Source: Psilocybe azurescens (taxonomy: Eukaryota > Basidiomycota > Agaricomycetes > Agaricales > Agrocybaceae). From it: a DNA stretch of 64,000 bases. Location: positions 1 to 64,000 of the forward strand of contig JAJIRX010000920.1 in the NCBI GenBank assembly GCA_023853785.1, read 5' to 3'. The first letter of the stretch is position 1; each line of letters opens with the position of its first letter. The notes beneath the pieces were generated by a model that was not told the origin of the DNA, ran no database searches, and saw only the letters and a list, made by a program, of their open reading frames with translations. Positions 10,380 through 22,352 of the stretch are shown here, piece after piece. The position numbers and the translations under genes are program-made.

Positions 10380-10800
10380 TCAAGGACTTTTGTGCTCGTA
10401 TACCTATAGTTATTGTCAAAGCCCTTGATGGGTCCCCACCTGATGAGGAGCACCGAGAATAAATATTTACAACACATAGATGCGTGGAATTTCCCGTAAA
10501 GCGATGGTTAACCTACCAATAAAATAAAATCTAAGCTCAAAACAAGAAAGGGGCCGACACCAAGCGGATACCGAGATTCCCTTCAAGAAAACGTCTGAGA
10601 TTAATAAACTGGACAGTGCGTTCAGAATATTCGGCCAACGTCGCAATTCCCAAACACCTGGAATGTCAATGATGACACCCGGTATGAACACCGAGACTGA
10701 ACAAGAGACGATGACGGTCTACACAGATGGATCATGTATATACAACGGAAACCTAGAGCAAAAGCTGGCGCAGGAATTGTGGTATGTACAATGTCAATCC
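10380..10800 (+). pseudogene. RNase H-domain relic from another transposon
   Basis: Directly after the DIRS repeat a short plus-strand frame reads RIPIVIVKALDGSPPDEEHRE and then stops. At 10711-10790 the text reads VYTDGSC, an NGN, then after a frame change AKAGAGIVV. That is the classic N-terminal motif of an RNase HI domain, with its first catalytic Asp. The segment is too short and shifted to be functional. It probably belongs to a LINE-like or other retroelement into which the DIRS element inserted. The left half of such an element was not found at 4.4 kb. Confidence 0.55.
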
Positions 10801-10849
10801 GGATTACTTATCCCGGTCATACTTCGCCTAGTGTGAATTTACGTGTGCG

Positions 10850-11220
10850 ATTCCACTGAAAGAAAAAAAAAAAAAGAAAAGAAAAAGATAAAGCTAGCAA
10901 CGAGTTTTACATGTGTAGGACTCATGATGAAGAAACGTAAAAAAAAAAATGACGAGGACGACAAGAGGAGGAACATCAACAACCAAAATCGTAAAGAAAA
11001 GAGCGCAGTATGAAGAGAAATAAAGGTAATAAGACCGGTAGGGCGCAAGACGAGAGAAAAGGTAGCGAGAATTTGAAATTGAAAACACCTACAGTCCCTG
11101 TAATATAGACGATAGAAAAAGTATATATATAAGAAAAGGTTAGAAAAGAAGAAACAAAAAAAAGACATAAGGACATAAAGAGGAGGGGGGAAAAAAAGTC
11201 GAAATCCAGTCCATATCTGT
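10850..11220. other. Purine-rich non-coding stretch
   Basis: About 370 bp is dominated by A and G on the plus strand (AAAAAGAAAAG-type runs). Apparent minus-strand frames here are strings of Phe, Leu and Ser caused by composition. It lies 3' of the CHS7 gene. No gene or structured element is supported. Confidence 0.6.
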
Positions 11221-11493
11221 AGTGCTAAAAATGCCTAGGTGCTATGTAATAGTAATAGTAAATATATGCAATACGAGCAAAAACAAGAGCTGCATTATTT
11301 CGGCGCTCTTTCGTCTTATCATCCGTCACAATGGAATCAGGAGGATTAGGATTAGGAACACAAATGTTCAACGTTCATCCTCCAATCCTCAACCCCCAAT
11401 CCAATCAATCCAATCCTCACAGTCCATTCATTACCACAACCCTCTCTAATCCTCCTCTACCGGCCATGAAAACCCCATCAATACCGTTCTGGA

Positions 11494-12993
11494 TTACCAG
11501 GGGATACCCCGTCCCGCCTTCCCCATACTCGGCGGGTTACCACCTGGCCCTCCCGGCCCCTGCTGCTGCTGCTGCTTGAACCCGGGGTACCCATGCGCCT
11601 GCGGCTGGGAATACTGCGGCATCCCCGACCCTGAGAAGTTCGAGTACGAGCCGTTCGATGAGGGATAGCCGGGTAGAGGAGGTGGGTTGGGGTATCGTTC
11701 CGATGAGGTGTCCTCGTCGTAGTCGCCTGCGGAGGGTGCGAGAAGTGGGTCTTTGACTTCCCACACGGCGGCTTTGGAGCCGACGGAGAATTCCAGATCT
11801 TCGCGCTGGGGGTGAAGAAAGGACGTTAGCATATGGATATCGCACACGGGGGGGAAGAAGGAAAAGAAAAGAGAATTAAGGAATGGATGTGCAGTAGGTA
11901 TATGTGCGATGAATGTATGCGCATCGGTGCAACGTCCGAATGACGTAACCGACAGATGAACATATCAGGGTGCACATGTATTCAAGAAAAGAGAGGAAGG
12001 AGGTAGAACTCACAGTAATGTCGTCCCAGTACTTGTATACCATCATAACGCTCAGCAGCACGCAAAGAGAGAAGAAGAAAAAGTCCGTCGATGTAGTGCT
12101 TGATCGCATCGCAGATCGTCACGCTGAAAGCAAAGAGCAAGACCTGGCCACCAGCAAAGAAGGCAGTTCCAAAGACGATATCACCGATAGGCCAGCGGTC
12201 TTCGAGAGTGCGGAAGACGAGAATGAGTTGTGAGACGATGTAAATTGGTACACAGATGATTGGCCAGAGAAGGTAGATGATGAACAGAGCGATGGGTTTT
12301 GTGTAGTTGAACCCGAATTTCTGCTTGAAGGTGGCGATGGCGACGAAAAACGAGACACCGAAGACAACTAGGCAGGATATGCGCAAGAACTTTACGCATC
12401 GTATTTAGATTGGTTGACATGGCCGGAATGATAGAGAGGACGTACCCATAGGGAAAGTGGTGTGCCATCTTCTGCGAATTGGAATCCGACGAAGCCGTTG
12501 ATGAGGAGGCAACAGAATGTGGCAGCTACCAGGCCCGTATACACAGCGGCGAACCACTATTCCAGGAAAGTTAGTATGCATGATATCAGCAGAATGGAAG
12601 GAGCCACTAACAACATAGGCTTGACTGGACGTTGGAATGATACCCGAATCGAGGAACATGGCGAGAAGTTCGATAACCATGTACATATAGAAAAACATGA
12701 CGATTTCTTTTCTGCCGACGGCGGTGTATTTACTTCTGATGTGGAGAATCATGATGGCAGTCATGATAATGGCGACAATGTGAACGAAACATGTTGCTAG
12801 AAAGGACATTTCAGCATTGAAATCGGAAGGTGTTTGAGAGAGGCGTACAAGGTTGGAATATTAGTGTACCACCGATATCGACATTTCTACTATAACACGT
12901 TGGTTCAACACCCTGGGCAGTGCCGACGAGTGGGCAGACGACGAGGGCGGCGGTTTCACACACGCCGTTGAAGGACCCGAATGACATCCCCAT
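11494..12993 (-). CDS. CHS7: Chitin synthase export chaperone (CHS7 family)
   Basis: CHS7 is an ER membrane protein needed for ER exit of class IV chitin synthase, so it supports cell-wall chitin synthesis. The order of segments matches the family. Exon 1 (12993 to about 12855) reads [15 protein letters not shown], then [14 protein letters not shown]. Next come [33 protein letters not shown], the [17 protein letters not shown] signature, [29 protein letters not shown] and YKYWDDIT, giving about seven membrane segments. A Gln/Pro/Gly-rich cytosolic tail follows, including a run of five Gln. A one-base excess in the A5 run at 12078-12082 (T in sense) breaks the frame between IDGLF and FSLCVLL; without it the protein is continuous. 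ATG at 12987 is an alternative start. Confidence 0.88.
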
Positions 12994-14175
12994 TGTTGCA
13001 GAGGAATTTTTGGGGGTGGGTGTAGGGTAAGAAAGGGGGTTGGGGATAGAAAGAGGAAAGCGAGTTGCGGATTAGACTGGGAACGCGGACTGGTCTGGTT
13101 TGTCGTCGCTGGTTGACGTGAAAATCGTGCAAGCCTAGGTGGTTGGCTGGGATTTGGCGGTAATGATGCGGTTGAGTGGAGTAAGACTAACAGAACAACT
13201 ACAAGCCGATCCAATCCGTTTGGTTATGATTCTCGAGAGTCGAACCAGTAGTAAGATGCAGCGCGTGAGCCTCCCGTATTTCTTCGTCCTTTCAAGCTAT
13301 GGCGTCCTTGAGCTCCTTCTGTCTTGCCACCCAGCCAAGCAAGTCTATGGTCCTGAGGTGCGTGTGTGAGAAGGTAATATAAAAGCACCCGAAAACGGGA
13401 GAAAAAAGAAAGAAAAAAGAAAAGTGGGGAGAGGGGTATGCCAAAAGCGAGCAGGTCCTTTCCACTGGAGGAGGGTGCAGGGAGGGAGGAGGCTAGCAGG
13501 CTGGTGAATGTTCACCGCTGGCTCCGATGAGGATGGTGGTGAAGATGATGATGCGGTGGTAAGAGACGGTGCCAAGGCTCCTCCCACCGTCAAATGTCAC
13601 AGGTCACATAGTCACTGTAACGGTAACACTACCTGTCCTTGCAAAACCCCTTTCAGGCGACTTGCCTTGTCTTGTTCTCCGACTTTTTCTCTGTTTCAAT
13701 CCTCCGTTGCCTTTTTCGCCCAAGAGACTTTTTGATTAAATCTAGTATAACATGGCTTCAGTAAATGACCACTCTGCCACTGGAATTCGCCAAACACATT
13801 GGTGCCGAATCCTGACTCCGACTCGTTAATCGACAAAATTTACTAGTAGCTTTTACAGCACTATCCGCCAACCAAAACCCACTGTCGTGCTGTACATTTT
13901 ATTGTGCACTTGGTGCTGGGATATACCTCGTCCTAGAAAGGATCAATCTCACATCGGTCTATAACGGCCTTGAACCGCCACTCATCGATCGAGTTATTAT
14001 TCAATTACTTCTTTCCTAAAAGTGCTGGCCAAACAAATATGTGAAAAGGACTAAAGAGATAACATTGCTAAAAGTATTATCAAAGGACGAAGGCTATGGT
14101 TCTTTCTGCGCGCATATATCAAGGTCTAGGATGCTTCTCCCTTCAATCCCTTGTCTGGCGGACATTCGTCATTGC
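12994..14175. other. Intergenic, upstream of CHS7
   Basis: Between two minus-strand genes. No frame with conserved features or consistent splice sites was found on either strand. It contains the CHS7 promoter and 5' leader. I see no repeat or RNA gene. Confidence 0.5.
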
Positions 14176-16223
14176 TCACTCATGCTGGCCATCTTCGGAA
14201 CTACTGTCTTCGTGAACTTCCTCGAACGCGGCTGCATGTACTCCGAGCTGCGTTATACCCCAGTAATTGTCGGTTGTTATGAAACATAGTGTCTGAAGGT
14301 TGTTTCTCAGTGGGCCTTCGAGGTCGAGGTTCTACAATCAAGAAGCATTTATGTTATAAAATCTATTAGTGAAGAAGACAACCAACATACTTTGAGGTAC
14401 GCTAGCATTATGATGTCGGAGGAGGGAAACTTCATGGGTGCTATTGGTTCAGGTAGACCTACTGCACTAGATCGAATCGTGTGAATGATCTGCTCTAGCG
14501 CGTTCTTCAAGTCTCCGTTGGTTTCTGTGCCAGCAACCTCCGGAATGTAGAGGATCTCGTCCTCTGAGAGTTCAATGGACTTGCTCTCACCGAACATCTG
14601 CATAATCAAGAGCCTCGAGATCACTGTGGTAAACGATTGTATATGGAGTTTGTCGTAAATATCTCCAACGGAAGAAGCCTGGAGATCTTTAATGTCACTG
14701 TAAACAGAACGTCAGTACAGTGAAAATTCTATGAATACAATTTGTCTGACCTTGAGCATATACTTGACAGACAATATACAGTCGCTCGCTCCAGTTTTTG
14801 ATTGTCGATATAGTAGCGTCCAGATCGCTCCTTCGTCCTCAGAAAACTGGCAAGGTACGTCATCGAATACGCCCATGGCTGATGATGTTTAGAAGAATCA
14901 TCCACATGCACGCCCTTAGGAAAATAATTCTTAGAGTCGAATCGAGAATTAACCCCCGATAACATATCGGCAAAGAGTCCTCTCGTCAGGAACTTCAAGG
15001 CTTTGACAGCAAATCTCGCAGTCTTCTCATTCTCATTCTCTTGAAGAGAGCCTAAGGATTTCTCGATCAATGCAAAAAGGGCGGTTAGCATGTAGGAAGG
15101 GCTATCGCTCATGCGTATGATATCTCTGATTGACTTGAAACGGTCCTGGGGATTGGCGTTGCCCTGAGTCATGAACGGATGGAATAGCAGAGCCGATGCT
15201 ACATGCTGCCAGGCTCGGTACCTCTTCCCGGCGAAGATGGCCAGGGGGCTGGCAATACAGGAAACCAGTGCGAGGAATATATCAGTGATGAAGGTATTTT
15301 CAGTGCAGAGAGTGTCGAGCGTGTCCTTGACGAGAGCATCGAGTTTGAAGAGCACAGACAAATGATATGATTTAATTTCTGTGTCGTTGAACATCTGTGA
15401 TGGATTTAAGTCAGTACAGAATTACCTTATGTTAAAAAATGAATGAGGGAATTTGAACCTGTAATGAATCGAGACGTTCATAGAAAGTGCACAGCGCCAA
15501 AGCAGCGGTCGACCAAACTCTATCATCAGTGGAATCGTCCAAGAGTGTATTCACTAGATGTTCTGTCTTATGGGTAAGCAATGCTTTACGTAGTTCTCCG
15601 TTGACATTATTATCATTCTCAAGAGTCGTCTTTTGGCAGCATTCGAATAGAACGTTGTAGAAGAACGACCAGTTGTGTTCGCATTTTTCTGTGATGTACA
15701 CTCACACTGGGGCAACCTATGTGGATTTAAGCACCGGTGTCAACGTCTAGAGGGTCTCGGAGCTAAGACTCACTTTTCAATAGACAGAACTCTTTGATCT
15801 AGAACTCGAAGACATCCCAGAGCGATCTCGTTGTACGATCGACTCAAGTCTACAGCATATGTCTTTGAGCGCGAGGAATCCAGTAAAAACTCGGAGAATT
15901 GACGATTCAAAACACAAGTATCCGCGGATACGACGAGGTTCAAGTCCTCTTGCTCACGCATCTGAGAAAGCTCCCCAGGGCTCATGGGTAGTATCTCTTC
16001 GATAAAGCTGACTACTGACCCAGGCCTGTAGCGTGATTCAGCTTTTGATAAAGCCAGGATTATGCCTAGTATCCTTAGGACATGCTGTTTTTTTGGCCGG
16101 TGTGACAGAAGAGAGAAGGCAGGTGAAGTGATTGTCCAGTTCGGCAGAAGTCAAAATGCCTTCTTTGAGAGATAAAGAAAGTTTTATGACTTCACGTAAA
16201 CGCTCTTTGTTAGGGACTTTCAT
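14176..16223 (-). CDS. Unrecognised helical protein, about 550 residues
   Basis: Exons on the minus strand run from ATG at 16223 (MKVPNKERLREVIKL) through about 15770, 15700-15450, 15394-14760, 14700-14400 and 14330-14176 (stop 14176-14178). The last exon reads NLDLEGPLRNNLQTL, then DNYWGITQLGVHAAAF, with an acidic tail. The sequence is leucine-rich and looks all-helical, possibly an armadillo-like fold (LSVLFKLDALVKDTL; IFLALVSCIASPLAI). I cannot assign a family. In exon 1 a T7 run at 16088-16094 has one base too many. Removing it joins VTPAKK to QHVLRILGIILALSK in one frame. The exon 2 acceptor near 15712 is uncertain. There is no signal peptide, and the single hydrophobic stretch is too short to call membrane. 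Confidence 0.55.
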
Positions 16224-17360
16224 AGTACTTGCCACTGTGAAGGACGTAAGTTCCTCGGAAAAAGATGGACATTTGGTTTAGGCGCCCACCTTTTGGCTTA
16301 TCATTGGTTGTCATCCCACTACTCACGACTGGTGTTGTAAATTGGAAAGTGGGAAGAATGAGCAGAATAAGGGCAGGATAATAAGAGCTCCTTTTCTAGT
16401 TTTATACTTCAGTATGCATGTTCTTATCAGTGGCACACACACAACAAAATACAATGAGGTTGATGGGCCCATCCTCTTTAGGTATCGGTGGCCACTTCGA
16501 ACGAACATAGAGGACCATGCGTTGTTTCGTATTCTTCTCAGGCTCCGAGCACTTGCAGAGAGTCTGTACAATTAGCTGTATACAACTAAAACTTATGAGT
16601 CAGATAGTAGGCTTATTGACCATGAACCCTCCAATGCAGTAATGACGCTACTCAGGGAGAATCTATTAATAGAACAAAGAAAAACAAGTGAGGTCTTAAT
16701 TGAAGAAGGGTTTTTGGTTCGATTTCGAGGGTTTAAAACGAGGCGAGGCCATCTTGAATTAGAAGTGTTCGCCCCCAACTGATTTTACTAGGGAGTTCGA
16801 TAGGAGTTCTTGGGTGTCGATCATGTCTAGTTAAATTGATCGATGCGCGTGAATAGCGTAGGTAAGCAAGCCGAGCTCTTCCGATACCCAATGATGCATG
16901 CATCAAACTTGTCTTCAACCATTTGCATTTATATCCATTGTCCTCTGGTCATTGTCATATGGAAAGGGGATCTAACTCGCTGGAAATCGTGAAGATGCGC
17001 TACTTACTCAATATGAGGTATCAGTTACCTTAGGTTTCAGGATAGGGAGAACTGAAGCAGGTTTTGAGGAAACTTCTCCGAGTCTATAAACAGGGCTGGG
17101 TTCAATGAGTCCTTTCATGTTCTGAAACGGCGCTGCACACTTTCTACTCACTCACTCACATAGGTGAAAATGACCACATGCAAATGCAGCTGTGATGTGT
17201 CATATGCTTCATGTGCCGCCTGTGGCCGAACAGGTCTTGAGAATTGAGCACTCAAAAATATCAAATGGCTAGCTTCGATTGTAGATTGTCTGGGAAGAAA
17301 GTCGTTTTGCAAAGATATGCACTAGATGAAGGCCTCAGCAACCTTTCTCTTTGATCCATC
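16224..17360. other. Divergent intergenic region
   Basis: Lies between the minus-strand unknown gene (start 16223) and the plus-strand carboxypeptidase (start 17361), so it must hold both promoters. Short frames here are not supported by splice sites or composition. No repeats seen. Confidence 0.5.
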
Positions 17361-19482
17361 ATGTTTTCGGTGCTCGCAACGTTTGGAGTTGCCTTCCTAC
17401 CATTCGCCTCGGCTTGGGACGCATACTCTAACGGCCAAATCTCTTTGGGCCACGCAACATACGCAGACGGGCTATTCACTCCAGTAGAATCCTTATCGAG
17501 TTTATCTACCTCGGAGTTCACGACGCTGGGCCATCCATTCTTTCCTCATTATAGCGTACGCGTCAAGAAAAGTCAGTTTTGTGATGAGACCGTGAAGTGA
17601 GTGCATTTTTTCTCTTCCATACCTGAAATAGGGGACTTAAACTCCATATTTAGCGCATATACTGGTTACATCGACGTTGAAGCTCGTCATCTTTTCTTCT
17701 ATTTCTTTGAAAGTCGAAACGACCCCGCCACAGACGATGTAATCTTCTGGACTAATGGAGGCAAGAATACATGCCCACATCTACGATACGATTATTTGAT
17801 CGTGCTCTATATCTTATAGGCCCTGGATGTTCATCTTCTTTGGGCTTGTTCATGGAACTCGGTATGAATAAACACACTCTTTTGGTTGATCCATTGTTAA
17901 TTATTATATGTTCTCACTTGACTGTAGGTCCGTGTCGTATTCCGAGTCAAAATGGAACCGTTTTCCACCCAGAATCGTGGAATACGAATGCGAACGTATT
18001 CTTCGTCGACCAGCCTATTGGAGTTGGCTTTTCATATGCCGATCACGGCGAATTTGTTGTAAGTGAATGCCACTTATAATTCTTCAACGCGGTCCAAATA
18101 GCCATCTGTTCATTTATAGGGCACGTCTGAAGAAGCCGCTAAAGACATTGCGGCATTTGTTTCTGTCTTCTTTGAAAATTTCAGTCAGTTCAAGGGACGC
18201 GCTTTCCACATGTCTGGAGAGTCATACGGTGTGAGTACCATTTTCGCCTCCTTCGAGTCTGATGATTGGAACAGATTCTCTGCTGTAGGGGCGGTATCTA
18301 CCCCTGTTTGCGGCCGCTGTTTACGACCAAAACGCAAAACTGGTAGAGGCGGGGCTGACCCCGATTAACCTTCAGTCTGTGATGATAGGTGAGGTCTGGA
18401 AATATTTGTTGAGTTAGAAGCAAATCTAATGTTTCATGACAGGAAATGGGATGACAGACAGTTTCAAGATGATTTTATCGTACTACGATATGCAGTGTTC
18501 GTCTGCATCAGTTGCACCCATCGTCGATATTGGAACATGCGTTACGATGAAAACTTTGGTTCGAATCTTTCATTCCCTTGCTATGACAATACGGTATACT
18601 GACCACGTTGCCACCTAAGTTGCCGCGCTGCGAAAAATGGATGAAGTCATCATGCGAAGATCAATACGACGCCATTAACTGCGGTGCAGCAGTGCAGTTC
18701 TGTAGAAGCGCAGTATCAGTCCCTTATCACGCTACCGGTGCGCATACATCTTACTTTTTTCCATGTCTTGTGTTGAGTCGGCGTATGATAAGGGAAGAAC
18801 CCCTACGATATCAGCAAGCAATGTGAAGGAAACATCTCAGAAACACTGTGCTATCCGCAAACCAAGTAAGAAAACTCGCACACGCTATAATTTACCTGAT
18901 GTTTTATCTCTGTCGAACAGATTTATTCGCGATTACCTGGACAAACCTTCTGTTAGGTCACTTCTCGGCGTGGATAGCTCTATCACGAAGAATTTTACAT
19001 CTTGTGCTCATGATGTCGGAAGTGCCTTCGGAGTGACGCAAGATATTCTACATCCAACAAAGGATTACGTCGCAGGACTCCTGGAACGAGGCGTACGGGT
19101 GCTTATCTACGTGGTACGGATATTTTCTTCCGACCAGGAAAGTTTGCTGAGTTTTCACTTGCAGGGTGCATATGACTGGATTTGCAATCATGTCGGCAAC
19201 GAACGTTGGACGTTAGCTCTTGAGTGGAGCGGGCACTCCGAGTTTGCGAAACAGGAATTAAAGGACTGGGTGGTTGATGGTAAATCGGCGGGGAAGACTA
19301 GGAGCGCTAAAGGATTTACATTCGCTACTATTGCCGGTGCTGGACATATGGTTTGATTATTTCTCTTGAAATAAGTTGCTGTCGCCCTTTGGCTGATATG
19401 TGCTATCATTCAGGTTCCATACGATAAACCGAAGGAATCGCTGGAAATGGTAAAACGATGGATTGCAGGTAAACCTTTGTAA
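17361..19482 (+). CDS. Serine carboxypeptidase (peptidase S10, carboxypeptidase Y-like), copy 1
   Basis: Removes C-terminal residues from peptides; secreted or vacuolar, given the N-terminal signal sequence (about residues 1-18, FLPFASA before the cut). Twelve exons join to exactly 1482 nt (493 residues): 17361-17596, 17654-17760, 17820-17861, 17928-18058, 18120-18230, 18289-18388, 18443-18558, 18620-18737, 18793-18865, 18921-19113, 19165-19350, 19414-19482. The family signature WTNGGPGCSS spans exons 2-3. The catalytic triad is Ser207 in GESYGG, Asp413 in YDWICN and His470 in GAGHMVPY. Intron 2 (17761-17819) starts with GC, not GT. A tandem paralogue follows 367 bp downstream on the same strand. 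The reading frame is fully intact, unlike many neighbours. Confidence 0.93.
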
Positions 19483-19849
19483 TAACTTGTGTTTTATGAC
19501 GAACATCATCTTTCTTTGCATCACGGCTCTGGGCTACCATGTCCCTGTCAATGCACAAAATCAAGCCGTTTTACCACAAGTGATTGTGCGTAAAGGTGTG
19601 TTTTTGTCACTTGAGTATTTCTTATGCTTGAAGCGCGCACGATTGCGCAGCGGGTACGCAGCATCAGATTTGTTCACACATTAAAAGTATCTTGGGAGTC
19701 ATTCGCTGAATTGGCAGCATGTGAACTTCCATGTCCGGAGCATAATGCCAAAATCAGCTGCGATAATGCCGACTCCTTCTCCTGCGGAATAGTCCGATAA
19801 CATTTAAAAGAACAAAGGTGATAAATTGAAGTGCCGTTTCTTATCCATC

Positions 19850-22003
19850 ATGTTGCCCAGACTTTTGGCTACCTGCTTTATTTCATTCTCCCTAGCATTG
19901 GCATCAGCATCGACTCGCGCCAGAGACCTCAATTCTAAAGATCAAATCGTGTTTGACATCGTGAATCGTACAGATTCATTATTCAGTCCGCCTGAGTCCC
20001 TGACTAGCCTATCTGCATCAGAATTTACGATACTGGGACATCCGTTCTTCCCTCATTATAGCGTACGCGTCAAGAAAAGCCATTTTTGTGACGAAACTGT
20101 GAAGTATGTACATTCACTTATAGTTGCATGCACTCAAATATATGTGCTTAATCTGTGAATCAGTGCATACACGGGGTACATTGATATCGAGGCTCGACAT
20201 CTGTTTTTCTATTTCTTCGAGAGTAGAAACGATCCATCCACAGACGACGTCATTTTCTGGACAAATGGAGGTACGCAGAGCTATAGGGAGCGAGGTATTG
20301 CAGTAATGATAAAACGTGCTCGTAGGACCTGGCTGTTCCTCGTCCATGGGTTTGTTCATGGAACTAGGCGCGTTTATGCGCGATCTTTTCAGCTTTTATG
20401 CGCAATTGCTGATGTCATGTTCTGACAGGTCCGTGTCGTATTCCGGATGCGAATGGCACCGTGTTCCACCCTGAATCGTGGAATACAAATGCCAACATAT
20501 TTTTCATCGACCAGCCTGTAGGCGTGGGGTTTTCGTATGCTAAGTACGGAGAATATGTTGTATGTATTTATTTCGGCGTGAATTATCTCTCGACTCGGGC
20601 TCATCTTCGCTCTTAAAAATACGGCACAGGACACCTCCGAGGAAGCCGCAAAAGATGTCGCAGCTTTTGTAGCCATCTTCTTTGAGAAATTTGACCAGTT
20701 CAAGGGAAGGTCATTCCATATGGCGGGTGAATCTTATGGAGTAGGTGTCTAATATCATTATGGGCTAATCCTGAGAGAAACTCATCCCGGTTTGTCGCTT
20801 TCTAGGGCCGATATCTCCCTCTGTTCGCATCTGCAGTATACGATCAGAATTCGAGACTAATCGAAGCAGGCCTTACTCCTATTAATCTTCAGTCTGTTGT
20901 CATTGGTACGATTTGCGGCCGCACCCAGTTGTGTTTTAAGGTCAATTCTCAAGAACCACTTCTATAGGTAATGGTTTGACAGATACATTCGGGATGGTTC
21001 TGTCGTATTATGATATGCAGTGCACGAAGGCATCGGCGTTCCCACTCATCGTCGATATTGAAAGTTGTGTTGCTCAGAAAGCACTGGTATTTCGCTCTAT
21101 TCTTTAGTGCACGCTGTGGATCATCGTTAACGTGTTTGACAGTTGAAGCGTTGCGAAACCTGGATGAAGGCGTCATGTGAAGACCAGTATGACGCCATTA
21201 ACTGTCGTGCTGCATATACATTTTGCAGCGATACCTATTCTAGCCCTTTTCTTTCTACGGGTATTGTGGCGTCTTTCTCCTTTTGGTTTTAGTCGACAAC
21301 TGTGAGTTTTCAGGAATGAACCCCTACGATATGAGTAAGGTCTGTGAAGGCGACCGTGAGGAAACCCTTTGCTATCCACAAAACAAGTAAGCAACTGTTA
21401 CTGATTTATCCAGAAAATGCCTGTGTATTTACTATTGATCTACTGTAGATTTATTTCCGATTACCTGGATACTCCCTCAGTCAGAACACTTTTAGGCGTC
21501 GACAGCTCTGTTTCCAGGAATTTTTCAGGCTGTTCCCGCGCTGTCGAGGACGCCTTCCAGGCGAAAAGTGACATAACATATCCTTCCAAATACCATGTTG
21601 CAGCACTCCTGGAGCGAGGAATAAGGTTCCTCATTTATGTGGTATGTATATCTTCCCTATATCACACTATCTAATTGATCTACCGAAAAGGGTACGAATG
21701 ACTATTTATGCAACTACGTCGGCAACGAGAAATGGACTGTAGCTCTTGAATGGAGCGGGCAATCAGAATTTTCGAAGCAGGAATTAAGAGACTGGCTGGT
21801 GAATGGAAAACGTGCTGGAAAGACTAGAAGTGCTCAAGGATTCACATATGCTACTGTCATTGGGGCAGGTCATATGGTTCGCAATCTTCTTTTATCACTA
21901 CTGCGGGGCTCAGCTCATCGGATACTACTTCTAGGTGCCATTCGACAAACCACAAGAATCATTGGAGCTTATTCAACGATGGATAGCTGGAAAGGAACTC
22001 TGA
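19850..22003 (+). CDS. Serine carboxypeptidase (peptidase S10, carboxypeptidase Y-like), copy 2
   Basis: Tandem paralogue of the preceding gene with the same exon-intron pattern. ATG at 19850 gives a hydrophobic signal sequence (LLATCFISFSLALASA). The mature part repeats [16 protein letters not shown] and WTNGGPGCSS. The triad is Ser in ESYG (about 20740), Asp in NDYLCN (about 21700) and His in GAGHMVPF (about 21870-21940). Stop is TGA at 22001-22003. Here the second intron has a normal GT donor (20271), in contrast to copy 1. Protein similarity to copy 1 is high through the whole length, lowest at the N-terminal 60 residues. Likely substrates and location are as for copy 1; the family cannot be split further from sequence alone. 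Confidence 0.92.
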
Positions 22004-22352
22004 GTGGAATTGCCATATGAGCGTCACGATAGTAAAATTGGGGTATAACTTTATTGGGTATGCTGATTCCTGTTCATAAGATAGTCTACGTTCGATTGAT
22101 TCGGTCAATTCATGCCTTCGGCTCTGGTGTTCAGTCTGCTCATATGTCACCCACTTCATCGATGCCCTCGATGCCCACCTGCTCTGCTTGTCTGGACCAA
22201 CAGACGCCTTGAAAACGATCACAGTCACCGTTATCTGCAACGCGCACTGGTAATTAACTCTGGGTCGTGAACATAATGGCCTTGGCATCATTAGGGCCAA
22301 CCGGAGTGGTGTTCACCATGAGAACCATTGTCCAAAGTTTGAACTGTGTCAG

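Noticed and set aside
10839..11176. Minus-strand Phe/Leu-rich frames suggesting membrane proteins
   Set aside because: Produced by A/G-rich sequence; no start context, splice sites or conservation pattern.
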